Below, in pieces: positions 25,129-34,507 of a DNA stretch of 64,000 nucleotides. The position numbers and the translations under genes are program-made. The DNA lies in NCBI GenBank assembly GCA_008690995.1, contig VRMN01000004.1:1612001-1676000 (forward strand), in the 5' to 3' direction. The notes beneath the pieces were generated by a model. It saw nothing but the letters and a program-made list of their open reading frames with translations, searched no databases and was not told the origin of the DNA. Within the stretch, counting starts at the first letter, position 1; every line of letters starts with the position of its first letter. Source of the DNA: Porphyridium purpureum (taxonomy: Eukaryota > Rhodophyta > Bangiophyceae > Porphyridiales > Porphyridiaceae).

Positions 25129-26640
25129 TTACTTGGACTTGCTCGTGCTCTTTGAATCCTGCTTGGCTTGGTGCATTTGTTTTCGCTTCTCCTCGCGATT
25201 CTTCTTCGCTTGAAATTCGTGCATGCTTGCGTACGTGGGCATCTCAGCTTGCGGCGTCGGCGGCGGGTATTCCTTGAACCACGCGTGTGCGAGCGCCTGC
25301 TCCGCAGTAAGCCGCTTGGAAGGGTCTAGACAAAGAAGACCCAGAATTAGCTGCACGAGTTCGTCAGACATTCTCGAAGGGGCAGTCTGCTCATCGCGCA
25401 AGATCGTTTCAAACTTGCGCAGGTACTCGGGAAGCGTCCTGTCGTATTTGGACCTGCTCACTGTGCTTGCCCCGGGTAACTTTTCCCACCCCGGCCACTC
25501 TTCGCTATTCGGAGGTCCACACTTGCCGAAAATCAACGCGAGTTGCTCGGCCTCAGTGCGCCCAGGAAACAGCGGTTTGCGGATGGCGAGCTCAGCCAGC
25601 AAGCAGCCGACCGACCATAGATCAACAGCTGGGCCGTACTGAAGCTCGCCAAGCAGCAGCTCGGGCGGGCGGTACCACAGCGTAATCACGCGGTTCGTAT
25701 ACTTGCGTCCGGGCTCACCATACGAGCGTGCGAGCCCAAAGTCCGCAATCTTGAGTTGTCCAGTGTTATTAATGAGCAGATTGGAGCCTTTGATGTCGCG
25801 GTGCAGCACGTCGCGGTCGTGGCAGTGCTTGAGACCTTGCAGTAGTTGCTGCATGTAGCACTTGATCTGACCCTCCGTGAAATGCACATTGGTGTCCATG
25901 AGGCCGGTCAGGTCATGGTCCATGTACTCAAAGACCATGTAGATCGAGCCCTTTCCTGTTCGCGACTTCTCCGCGTCGTCCTGCCCCGTCACGATCTCCT
26001 TGAGGTTCACAATGTTTTCATGGTGCAAGGTCTTGAGCAGCTTTATCTCGCGAATTGCCGTGAGTGGAAAGCCTTCTCGTTCATTGTCCATGCGCACCTT
26101 TTTCAGTGCAACCATGTCGCTCGGCTCGTCATCGGGTAGCTCTTTGCTCATCGTTGCCGACGCATGGTGAGGGGTCGACGGGCCGCCGCTGGCACCTGAA
26201 GCAGTGGCGCGCGGGTTCACGACTGCCGCAGACGAGCCAGACGACTGCGACGACTGTCCCACGGCCGTGGCCGTCGCGCTCGTGCTCCCCGTGGCATGCG
26301 AGGCTCCGCCGAGCGCGGCATCCGGGTGGCCCTTGCCAGCCTGACCATTTCGAGGAGTAACACTCCACGCGGGCGTTCCAGGCAAGCCCTGCGCGCCACT
26401 TTCGAGGGAACTCCCCGCAGCCGGCTCGAGGCCAGCTCCACCCGCAGATGCGGCCGCCAATCGAGCGCGCTTCGCACGAATGTCACGCGCCTTCCACACC
26501 TTGCCGTACGTGCCTTCGCCCACTTGCTCCAGCAGCTCGAACGCCGACACGTTCCGGGACACCCATGGTCTCCGCTCGCGCGCCGGGGGCACCACCACGC
26601 CGGCCGGGTAGCTATACGTGCCTGCGGCAGCGCCTTCCAT
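25129..26640 (-). CDS. CDKC/CDK9-12-type cyclin-dependent kinase with an N-lobe insert
   Basis: 503 residues from the first ATG (26640; the upstream open frame lacks one). Protein kinase of the transcriptional CDK group, which phosphorylates the RNA polymerase II tail with cyclin T or K. Visible are the glycine loop GEGTYGKV (41-48), VALK with K180, the cyclin-binding helix PLTAIRE (192-198, compare PITAIRE in CDK9/12), HRDIKGSN (280-287), DFGLARS (300-306) and TLWYRPPELLLG. Between beta-2 and the VALK strand lies an insert of about 120 residues, Ala/Gly/Ser-rich with SP/TP sites. The tail is Lys-rich (KKNREEKRKQ), possibly nuclear. Two GTAC motifs lie about 95-140 bp upstream. Confidence 0.93.
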   Translation of the reverse strand: MEGAAAGTYSYPAGVVVPPARERRPWVSRNVSAFELLEQVGEGTYGKVWKARDIRAKRARLAAASAGGAGLEPAAGSSLESGAQGLPGTPAWSVTPRNGQAGKGHPDAALGGASHATGSTSATATAVGQSSQSSGSSAAVVNPRATASGASGGPSTPHHASATMSKELPDDEPSDMVALKKVRMDNEREGFPLTAIREIKLLKTLHHENIVNLKEIVTGQDDAEKSRTGKGSIYMVFEYMDHDLTGLMDTNVHFTEGQIKCYMQQLLQGLKHCHDRDVLHRDIKGSNLLINNTGQLKIADFGLARSYGEPGRKYTNRVITLWYRPPELLLGELQYGPAVDLWSVGCLLAELAIRKPLFPGRTEAEQLALIFGKCGPPNSEEWPGWEKLPGASTVSRSKYDRTLPEYLRKFETILRDEQTAPSRMSDELVQLILGLLCLDPSKRLTAEQALAHAWFKEYPPPTPQAEMPTYASMHEFQAKKNREEKRKQMHQAKQDSKSTSKSK

Positions 26641-26733
26641 CTCGTCCACCGTCGCTGCGTCTGTTCTCCTGCTGCAGCACCACCTTCGAACCCGATCGCG
26701 ACTCCCGCGAGAAACCCTAACGCGCCGATCCAC

Positions 26734-26778
26734 ACTGTACTTCAGGTGTACGTCCTCTTTCAGTGTACCCACTGTACC
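26734..26778. promoter_or_regulatory. Cluster of four GTAC motifs between kinase and P450 genes
   Basis: ACTGTACTTCAGGTGTACG (26734-26752) and AGTGTACCCACTGTACC (26762-26778) sit in the 153-bp gap, upstream of the kinase and just past the P450 stop. The first resembles the dyad at 20462 read on the other strand (GTACACCTGAAG). Confidence 0.4.
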
Positions 26779-26793
26779 TTTATTGAGGCCTGC

Positions 26794-28332
26794 TTACGCT
26801 GCGCTCGCGGGCTGACGCGCGTGCAGGCGGACGAGCGAGTCGCCTGGGTAGATGGTGGGCAGGTACTCATACATGTCCGACTTGTCTGTGCGCCTGCGCG
26901 TCCAGTCGCACTCTGTGGAGAGCATGCTGAGAAACGCGATGAGGTGGTTCACCGCGTACTCGCGGCCGACGCAGTAGTGCGGGCCCTGTCCGAACGGAAG
27001 GAAGTTGGCGCGGTGCGTGATGTGCTCCTGGCGCTCAGGCATCATGCGCTCCGGTAAGAATGTGTGCGGCTCCGGAAAGTCCTGGTGGCATACCTCGATC
27101 AGGCTCGGGAATACCATGCTGCCCTTGGGAACGACATAATCCGGCGTGAGCTGGTAGTCTGCCATCGCAATCTGCGGGACAAACACGGCGGGAGGCCGGA
27201 AGCGCAGTGTTTCTAGAATCACAGCGCGCGTGTACACCAGCTTCTCCATCAGGTCGAATGTCAGGGGCTCGTTGTTCGGTCGCACCGCCTGCTGCTCCTC
27301 GCGCACCTTCGCGAGAATCTCTGGGTGGTCAGCCATGAGCACCGTGACCCACGCCAGCGATGCGGTGGACGCATCCTGGCTCGCAAAAAGAAAGTCGAGC
27401 ATCACATGGCCCATGCCGTCGTCACTCGCATAGTGCGCGTACGGCGCGCCGGAACGGTCGCATTCATCAATCTCCTCCAGCACGCGCTGCGCCCAAAAGT
27501 CCATCAGGCACTCGGGCTCTTCGCCGGCCTCCATACGCGCCTTGCTCAGCTTGGCGCAGTGGGCAAGCTCCACAGTCACGCGCTTGCGCGCCTGGATCGA
27601 CTTGTACAGCTGCGAACCCGGGAAAAGAATGGGCAGGCACAGGAAACCCAGCGTGAGCTCGAGGTAGTCCTTGGAGAATTGCTCCTGGTCGCGGATATAC
27701 TTACCGACAAACACGTATTGGCTGGTGCGGAGGTTGAGGTCACGCACAAAGGGCCGCAGCTCGAACTCAGCACCATTGCTTGCAATCATCTTTTTCAGGG
27801 TGTCTCGAATGCACTCCTGCTGAATCTTGAGGTACACAGACAATGCCTTTCGTGTGAACAAGCTCACAAACGACTTGCGCAGCGCTTTGTGCTTGGGCCC
27901 ATTGATGAACGCAATATTTGCGTCCCCCAGCAGCTTGTGACCGTTCGGGTGAAGAATCATCTTGAACGAGTCGTCGCCGTTGTTATTGAGGATCGTGCGC
28001 ACCGCCTCTGGCTCGGTCACAAGAACGCTAAAGTACCCCACGATGGAGTTCCACGAAATCCCCGAGGGCGCATAGTCCCGCTGCGCGTTCCAAAAGCCGA
28101 ACGGGTCCGCCGTCATGTTCAGAATGGAGCCGATAAACGGCATGGCGATCACCGGACCAGGCAGCGACTTGCCAGACTGCGTCTTGCGCACGCGCAGAAA
28201 GTACAGCTGCTCCATAACCGCGAGCGTGAGCAGGCCGACCAGCACGACGCCGCCCATTTTCATCCACACTCCCGCGTCGCGCACGAGCACGCTACTGCCC
28301 ACATCGCTCAGCGCCGTCCCGTCGGACGCCAT
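26794..28332 (-). CDS. Cytochrome P450 of the CYP710/CYP61 type (sterol C-22 desaturase)
   Basis: 512 residues from the ATG at 28332. An N-terminal membrane anchor lies at about 26-46 (MGGVVLVGLLTLAVMEQLYFL), followed by a proline-rich hinge (LPGP). The I-helix reads FASQDASTASLAW, a pattern typical of CYP710/CYP61, where the usual AGxDTT is replaced. ETLR is the ExxR motif, and the haem loop FGQGPHYCVG has the ligand Cys454. REYAVNHL after the Cys also fits CYP710A and ERG5. These enzymes insert the C-22 double bond of ergosterol- or stigmasterol-type sterols in the ER. The subfamily call rests on these motifs. Confidence 0.88.
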   Translation of the reverse strand: MASDGTALSDVGSSVLVRDAGVWMKMGGVVLVGLLTLAVMEQLYFLRVRKTQSGKSLPGPVIAMPFIGSILNMTADPFGFWNAQRDYAPSGISWNSIVGYFSVLVTEPEAVRTILNNNGDDSFKMILHPNGHKLLGDANIAFINGPKHKALRKSFVSLFTRKALSVYLKIQQECIRDTLKKMIASNGAEFELRPFVRDLNLRTSQYVFVGKYIRDQEQFSKDYLELTLGFLCLPILFPGSQLYKSIQARKRVTVELAHCAKLSKARMEAGEEPECLMDFWAQRVLEEIDECDRSGAPYAHYASDDGMGHVMLDFLFASQDASTASLAWVTVLMADHPEILAKVREEQQAVRPNNEPLTFDLMEKLVYTRAVILETLRFRPPAVFVPQIAMADYQLTPDYVVPKGSMVFPSLIEVCHQDFPEPHTFLPERMMPERQEHITHRANFLPFGQGPHYCVGREYAVNHLIAFLSMLSTECDWTRRRTDKSDMYEYLPTIYPGDSLVRLHARQPASAA

Positions 28333-28607
28333 GGTCTCCAATGCCGTGCGGCTCTCCTCGTCTATCCCTTCTCAATCCCCGCGCCACGTCGTCCCGTTCC
28401 CTTCCAAACTCCTTACCCGCTTCCTCCCCCCGCTCCACCCACGCACCGATTCTCAACCTCACAAACGGTGAACCGCGCATGAAATCACAAATCAGGGCCA
28501 GCCAATGATAAAACGGCGAGTAACCCTAAATTACCCTAGACCGCGGGCGTTATCGGCGCGCGCGTTTCCGATTCCGGTTCACACGTTCAAACGTTTGAAC
28601 ACGTCTT

Positions 28608-30092
28608 TCATAGCTTCTGCTGCTGCTGTTGCTGCTGCTGGTGTATGCTTGAGCTCACTTGCTTCTTGACGATGGCGGCGCTCTTTTTGCGCACGTGGTC
28701 GTCATCACCATTATCGTCGTCGTCGTCGTCGTCACTGAGATGCAGAACGGTATTCGAATCAGTCGTGTTGCTGAGAAGCGATGCGTGATGCGGTTTCGCG
28801 CGCTTCGCACTCGCAGACTCGCGCGAGGTGAGCACGTACCGAGCGCCGGCACCGGAGCCGAATTTGCGGCTGATCTCGAGCACTGCGGCGTCCTCCAGGT
28901 GTGCGCGTGCGCTACGCGAGCGCTTTGCCCCCAGCCCGCCGGAGGACGTTCCGTGTGGCTGATCTCGCGCGAACTTTGAGGACGAATGCGGCTGCGTTCG
29001 GCTGGCACCCCAACTGCGAATGGTCGGACCGGCAGAAAGGGTCAGCTCGGGGCGCCGCGAGGCGGTCGCATGCAACATGAATTGCTCGGCGTGCTTTGCG
29101 CACATTGAGCTCGAGTGTCTCGTGTCCAGCGGCTCGCAGCATCCTGGCGCGCGCACTGCCCCTCCGCTCCGTGGCTTGTGCGCACATAGCTTGAAGTACT
29201 TGCACTGCCCCAGCAGCAGAATTTTGCCTCGGGCGCGCACCTGGAATATACAGTCCGTGTCGATGCCACCGAATCCTCCAAACTGAGGCGCGATGGGGTC
29301 CTGGAAGACGACTACTTGCCCCGGCTTAATCGTTGGCGTCTCCTGCAGTGCACCGCCGCTCACCATGATGCGCACAGAGTCGGTGCTCTGCATGCCACGC
29401 ACGTCGCTGAGGTCCGCTAGCTGCACACAGAGCTGTTCTTTGCCCGTCCGATTGTCTGTGAACTGCTCGCCAATGCGCACCACGCAGCCGTACAGGCACA
29501 CCCCTTCAGCACCAGCGCTGTCTGCAAGCGTGTTTAAGGACGCCTCGTGGCGCCGCGCGTTCCGCACATCCACCATGCGCCGCGAGCGCGCATTGTCCTT
29601 GGCCTCCATTTCGCGCGCAACGGCAATGCGTCCCGAAACCGAGTCGAAGCAGATCTGCAACGCCACACGATTCGCACTTTCAAGCTCGGTCTCTGCTTTC
29701 AAAGAGGGCTTTGTCGCTCCTGCCGCCGCCGCCGCCCTGACTGCCGCTGCGCGCGCAGGTCGAGCTTTGTCTTTTACAAAAGTGTGTTGCCTTTGTTCGG
29801 CAGTACCTGTTCCGATATTCTTCGATTTCACCGAGTCCCGAGCGGGTGCCTGGCTCACCCCAAGAAATCCCGGCGGCCGAATCATGCCCGCTTGACTCTT
29901 TTGCTGGCGAACCTCTCCTGCAGCTTGGCTCGGTATCCTCTGGGGCGCCAGACGCTCCGTCGCCGCCGATGCGGAAGCCGATATCGATGAGATATCCTTC
30001 TCCGTCCGAGTCCATGCCTCGTCACTCGCTTGTGCGTGAATATCACCGGCATGAAGCAAGCTTAACAGCAACTGCTCCCCAGAATCCTCCAT
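28608..30092 (-). CDS. MCM10: DNA replication initiation factor Mcm10
   Basis: 494 residues. The central OB-fold lies at about 195-295 (GVCLYGCVVRIGEQF, GQVVVFQDPIAPQFGGFGG, FQVRARGKILLLG). It is directly followed by a CCCH-type zinc finger (C303, C318 or C319, C331, H334) at the spacing of the Mcm10 internal domain. Mcm10 binds single-stranded DNA, the Mcm2-7 helicase and DNA polymerase alpha at origins. The N-terminal ~190 residues are low-complexity with a helical Arg/Ala part. The C-terminus has an acidic run (D-rich, encoded by GTC repeats near 28715-28735) and a polyglutamine tail encoded by a CTG repeat at 28616-28640. The large C-terminal zinc domain of animal Mcm10 is absent, as in yeast. 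Confidence 0.85.
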   Translation of the reverse strand: MEDSGEQLLLSLLHAGDIHAQASDEAWTRTEKDISSISASASAATERLAPQRIPSQAAGEVRQQKSQAGMIRPPGFLGVSQAPARDSVKSKNIGTGTAEQRQHTFVKDKARPARAAAVRAAAAAGATKPSLKAETELESANRVALQICFDSVSGRIAVAREMEAKDNARSRRMVDVRNARRHEASLNTLADSAGAEGVCLYGCVVRIGEQFTDNRTGKEQLCVQLADLSDVRGMQSTDSVRIMVSGGALQETPTIKPGQVVVFQDPIAPQFGGFGGIDTDCIFQVRARGKILLLGQCKYFKLCAHKPRSGGAVRAPGCCEPLDTRHSSSMCAKHAEQFMLHATASRRPELTLSAGPTIRSWGASRTQPHSSSKFARDQPHGTSSGGLGAKRSRSARAHLEDAAVLEISRKFGSGAGARYVLTSRESASAKRAKPHHASLLSNTTDSNTVLHLSDDDDDDDNGDDDHVRKKSAAIVKKQVSSSIHQQQQQQQQKL

Positions 30093-30395
30093 TGTTCCGA
30101 CCGAGTCTCGTCCTCAGGCAGCTCAACAAGAACAAACCTCACACAGACTTTGAGTCCTGCGCAGCTCTACACCCACAAAGACACGCGGTCACACACTCAC
30201 CTTCCTGGACCCACACTTCCGGCAGCCTGCGCGCCCAGCACACAGCAGCACCGCAGGGCACGCGTCGTGTACGGACCATAGCCGTCGGCGACCAACAAGG
30301 CCAATCACCACGTGCCTTGTCTGTCATTGTCGCTCTGCATTCTCGCGGGTTGCGCGTCCCTTTGCAATTTCGTGTTCGCGCGCTTTCTTTCTCAC

Positions 30396-30411
30396 TGTAC
30401 TAAGGAGTACA
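30396..30411. promoter_or_regulatory. Inverted repeat TGTACT-N4-AGTACA upstream of Mcm10
   Basis: Perfect 6-bp arms with an AAGG spacer, 305 bp upstream of the Mcm10 ATG. Same GTAC-dyad class as at 7700 and 20462. Confidence 0.3.
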
Positions 30412-32220
30412 CTTGGGTGTTTTTGGTCGGTGTTTTTTCAGGTGGCAGAGCAAGTTGGAGCTCGACAAGCGTGACGCGCCGAGTATCGTAGCAGCGTCGC
30501 ATAGCGGACCCTCGCGTCCCGCCCGTAGCGCACTGCAACACCAGCGTGCAGGTGTAAAAGCAAGCGAACAGATGGCACTTCCAGAGCGCTGGAGTAAGAA
30601 TCGAACTCCCGACCAAATTGGCAATAGTATCGAGACCCAAGCAGAACCCGTTGTGGAGTCGCCTTTTAAAGGAGTAGGCCGCAAATTAATGAGCAGTCAT
30701 GTCCTTGATAGCGATGATCACATAAAATTGAGTCCCGCACCCTGTACGTGGGCAAACTGGCGCTGAGGGCTTTTGCCAAAAGCAGGCAGTTCTTGTACAA
30801 GCGCAACAGGCCGGAGGCGGAGCAGTCTCTCATCCAAAATTCTGGACATGATATGAAACAGGTAGAGATTTTGTAATTGCAATGGGAGGTGCATACACTT
30901 TATCTATGAAAAAGAGACGCACACGGGGACCATTTGTGAGAACTAAAACGGTGTTCGAACCGAGCAGCACATCTGTCTCGTGACTTGTGCTTCGTCGCCG
31001 CAGTCAAAGAGTCATACCAATCTGCGAAGGAGTTGGATTGGCTATCGTTGAACCGGTAAATTCTCGAGGATTGCAGATAGGGCACCATGTTTTCTTCCAC
31101 GTGGCCGAAATAAAACATAAGATTTTATAATGTCGGCATGCCATTGCATTCCATCAGAGTCATGAAGACGGCAGGATGCAGCCAAACTGTCTGTGAGCGC
31201 TTTTCTGTGATCCGAATTGATATGTGTAATGTATTGCTGTGTGGCTGGCATTGAGAGATGGAATGGGTTTGTGGCGATCTCGCTGCCAGCGTCGGATTTG
31301 CCACGCTTTGCCAAGTACGTGAGGACAATTTAATAAGGGTTTGCCGGTAAGTGACTTGAGCACGAATTGGAACCGCAGTGTGGACGAATTCATGAATCAA
31401 TTGACTTGTTCTATACAACCAAAGTAAACGCACGACAAAGTTGGGCATGTGACACTCAAATGCAGGGGTTACTGGCGCACAGCTCGCTTTCAAGTGAGCA
31501 GGCTGACATTTTGCGCAGAGAATGCAGCCTCGGTATCGAATGCGCGTCACATTCGGAGGAGATAAGGTTCCCAAAATCAAGTGAAGACTTTGACTGGGAC
31601 GACAGGCATGCGCGCTGCGTGGAGCGATTGCTTCGGGACAGAGGTTTTGTGCTTCTTGTAGAAGCTTTTGGGATTTGAGTGTGCGGGATAAAATGTTTCG
31701 ATCTAGAGCTATTTAATCTCCTAATTGGGAACTCACTCGTGGATCAGAGGATTTTTTGGCTGCATGTTTTGCTGATAAGCCCGAACTGGAAAATATTTTT
31801 CAGAAAATAAAGACAATACCGACTCAACTGCCGTATTCTTATGATATAATAAGCTGGGTCGGAGAGCAGGCCTCAGTTTTAATGTCTGCTCGATTCAGCC
31901 GCGCGAGTCAACACAATCAAGCAGAGTTCAGGACTCGAAGGTGTCCTGGTTGGCCTCTGCGGCTGTTGTCTAGCCTGACACAACTTGTTGGTTTGGGTTA
32001 TCTGGCAATTGCTCGTTATCTCGCTCTCTTTTCCGCACGAGTCAGTCGTCCACCACACTGGACGTCATCCATCACAAAGGAACGTGAAGTGTTCTATAAA
32101 AATGGCGCTGTTTTAATATGCGATGCGCGAACGCTCGCAGGTGGTTGCGTGTGGTGGTAAAAGTAGTGTGGACGAGGTGCGAGAGACTAGACTTGGACCA
32201 GCGGCACGCGCGGTGCAAGG
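30412..32220. other. Gene-poor, AT-richer island, probably degenerate inserted DNA
   Basis: 1.8 kb, with its AT-rich part at about 30780-32110 clearly lower in GC than the flanks. Several 60-150-codon frames overlap on both strands (for example 31125-31580 minus and 31367-31678 plus), but no complete domain can be named. This suits an old, degraded insertion. A T-loop-like sequence at 30596-30612 does not fold into a tRNA. Confidence 0.45.
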
Positions 32221-33129
32221 ATGTGTGGAGCGATGGCGCGGCGGGATGGAGCCTCGTGCGTCAGACCTGCGCGCGATGCGTACGCTGCGTTTGTTGGAGG
32301 CGCGTCGGTGTCTGTGAAGCAGAGCTGGGTGCGGCCATTGGGCGCCGCGCAGTTGCCGCTGGGCCGGAATGGGATTGCGAATACGCAACGACGACGAGGT
32401 GCGCAGAGCAAGCGCGTGGCGCGAGGCGCGAGGGCTTGGATGCGGACGCCTTTGGATAGGCGTGGCGAAGGTTTATCAGAACAAGACTTGATTGACGCGG
32501 ATCTGAGTACTACACCGGATGCATCTCAGACTGCCGACGCCGCAACACGCAGGAACGTGCTGATTGGGCTTGGTCTGGCAGCCGTGACCACGGCGTTGGC
32601 TCTCATTCCGACAGGAGAGACAGAGCGTGAAGGCGGCGGGGCCGGATTCATCGCGACGCCAAATTTTGCACCATCAACGTCGAATTTGGGTGGCAGCGTG
32701 GACGAGCTGGTGCTCAACCTGGTCTACGCCGCGGACGCGTTTGCCTCACTTCGGGACAGTGTGACGAAGCAGGAAATATCCACGCGTGATGCATCCTTAC
32801 AAGCGCAACGCGTGGGGCAGAATTATCGTTTGCTGCAGACCATGAATGCGCTTCAAAGCAGCACCCGGCCGCAGATGAAGACGACCACGGCCAAGGTGGC
32901 CGACGTTCTGACGCAGCTGACGGACTATTTTGACGAAAAGTTTGCCGTGGCTGACGATGAATCGCTGGCTGCGCTGCGAACTCGCCTCGAGAAAGAAAAA
33001 TACTTGATGCGTGCGCTGCAAGTCGCTGTCGATGCGATCAATGAATTCATTAAGAACATACCAGACCGTGATGCAGTCGAGCGCGCACAGCGTCTCGCAA
33101 TGTCACAGGGAGTACCTTCCGCGCAATAG
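32221..33129 (+). CDS. Thylakoid-lumen protein imported by the Tat pathway; helical, function unknown
   Basis: 302 residues. The first ~100 are Arg/Ala-rich, like a plastid transit peptide. Twin arginines R110-R111 precede a hydrophobic core (ATRRNVLIGLGLAAVTTALALIP, 108-130) and a probable cleavage site after it, the arrangement of thylakoid Tat (delta-pH) substrates. The mature part (~160 residues from about 145) is almost all helix with little Cys or Trp. Size, lumen targeting and a helical-bundle pattern resemble PsbQ-type extrinsic photosystem II proteins, but I see no diagnostic PsbQ motif, so that identity is only a suggestion. ATG at 32221. Confidence 0.7.
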   Translation: MCGAMARRDGASCVRPARDAYAAFVGGASVSVKQSWVRPLGAAQLPLGRNGIANTQRRRGAQSKRVARGARAWMRTPLDRRGEGLSEQDLIDADLSTTPDASQTADAATRRNVLIGLGLAAVTTALALIPTGETEREGGGAGFIATPNFAPSTSNLGGSVDELVLNLVYAADAFASLRDSVTKQEISTRDASLQAQRVGQNYRLLQTMNALQSSTRPQMKTTTAKVADVLTQLTDYFDEKFAVADDESLAALRTRLEKEKYLMRALQVAVDAINEFIKNIPDRDAVERAQRLAMSQGVPSAQ

Positions 33130-33204
33130 ATTAATGATGCAGGGGGGGCATAAGCCAATGAAGCCTCAATACGTTTGAAAAACAGAGCGCCAGCGCATCT
33201 TTGC

Positions 33205-34413
33205 TCAGAGGAGAAAACGATAAAGTGAAAGCTCAGGGGTTTGATCAGCCACGCAAATCAGGGGGGCTGTACCTTGAGTATCATCCACAACACACAAAGC
33301 ATTTATCTTGGCATGGTTCTTCACCACCGCGATGGGAGGAGCTTCTCTCATCGCAGGACGGACGCGCCACAAAGCAAAGCACTTGTCACGCCCGGCACTT
33401 CCCGACACAAGAAGCGTATCGTCCCAGAATGCAAGTGCCGCAACGGGCCCTGAGTGCGGTCCAGAGAGCCACGTGCCCACCACTGACGACTCCCCTGCAC
33501 ATGAAGGCTTCAACTCCGCATGATCTTGTTTCTTGCCTTTGCTGCCGGAGGGAAGCGATGTGGGACCGCGCGGCGGAACGTCTTGGATGAATATCCGGCC
33601 AGGCTGCGTTCCAAACGCAAGCACACACCCTGACGGTGACTCTGCAACGCTGTGCACCCAGGGGGGATTCACCATTTGGGCGTTTGGCTCCGAAGAGCCA
33701 TCGTCTGTGCCACCAAGCACGTTCAAGTTCCAGGTATGAAGCACGCGTGCGCGTCGAAAATCCCACAGCGCCGCGTAAGCATCCAACCCTGCCGAAATAA
33801 GCTGCCACGGCTCATGCGGCCGAAAAGCCACGGACGTGGCGATATTCTGATGCAAGCGAGGCATCACGCGGAAGGCTCGGCGCGAGTCGTCTAAATCAAC
33901 AATGCGAACATTGCCTGCGTCGTCACAGACCGCCGCATGCTGACCATTCACTGACACATCGATCGAATTGATCTCATTCACATGAGCGTCTGTCTCCTTG
34001 GCAAGCGCGGAAAGCACATTGTTGGAAGTGGTACCCGGTACACCGCGCGACCAGAACGGCTCACGTAGCAACACGCCATCTGCGCGAAGATCAAAGCTGT
34101 ACAGCATCGTGCCGGCAGCCGCGAAGACTTCGTGCGGCCGACCCGTCGGAGAGACTGCTACAGCTTGCACGGCACACTTCTCAGGAACAAGAAGACAGCG
34201 CGATGCGCGCGCCCGTTTCACGTCATCGCGCCCTAAATCCCACACACGCACTGTCCCATCGGCGGATCCTGACAGAATCTGCGCATACGGTTGGTGCGGC
34301 TGCTGCGCTCCCGAGCAAACACACAATACTTCATGCTTATGACCGCTTACTCGGACTCGCTGCACGCCCGCAGCTGCCAGCGCGCTGTCGGTGTCTTCTG
34401 GTGCAAAGTCCAT
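33205..34413 (-). CDS. WD40-repeat protein, possibly WDR53-like
   Basis: 402 residues from the first ATG (34413). It has about six or seven WD40 blades: VSGHKHEVLCVC..ILSGSADGTVRVWDLG, DAHVNEINSIDVS..GNVRIVDLD, QNIATSVAF..LISAGLDAYAALWDF, HSGPVAALAF..LLVSGSAGRDKCFALWRV, and KNHAKINALCV..SLYRFLL. The propeller serves as a protein-binding scaffold. The overall layout (short protein with no other domain, HSGPVAAL near the end) recalls WDR53, a DDB1-CUL4 adaptor, but several WD40 proteins would fit. The stop codon is only 75 bp from that of the Tat-targeted gene (convergent). Confidence 0.8.
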   Translation of the reverse strand: MDFAPEDTDSALAAAGVQRVRVSGHKHEVLCVCSGAQQPHQPYAQILSGSADGTVRVWDLGRDDVKRARASRCLLVPEKCAVQAVAVSPTGRPHEVFAAAGTMLYSFDLRADGVLLREPFWSRGVPGTTSNNVLSALAKETDAHVNEINSIDVSVNGQHAAVCDDAGNVRIVDLDDSRRAFRVMPRLHQNIATSVAFRPHEPWQLISAGLDAYAALWDFRRARVLHTWNLNVLGGTDDGSSEPNAQMVNPPWVHSVAESPSGCVLAFGTQPGRIFIQDVPPRGPTSLPSGSKGKKQDHAELKPSCAGESSVVGTWLSGPHSGPVAALAFWDDTLLVSGSAGRDKCFALWRVRPAMREAPPIAVVKNHAKINALCVVDDTQGTAPLICVADQTPELSLYRFLL

Positions 34414-34507
34414 ACCACAAAAGGTCACTGGCTTCCAGATGCCAGCGAAATAAAAAAGGCACGACACAGATTTGCTCGTATGCCTGCTGTGTGCCTGTCT
34501 GCTTGCC

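Noticed and set aside
27325-28482. 385-codon plus-strand frame opposite the P450 gene
   Set aside because: Antisense shadow of the P450 codon bias; His/Arg-rich with no domain.
30596-30680. TTCGATTC T-loop-like sequence on the minus strand, considered as a normal or permuted tRNA gene
   Set aside because: The T-stem has mismatches, and neither a D-arm nor a partner for the acceptor strand TCCAGCG was found in normal or permuted order.
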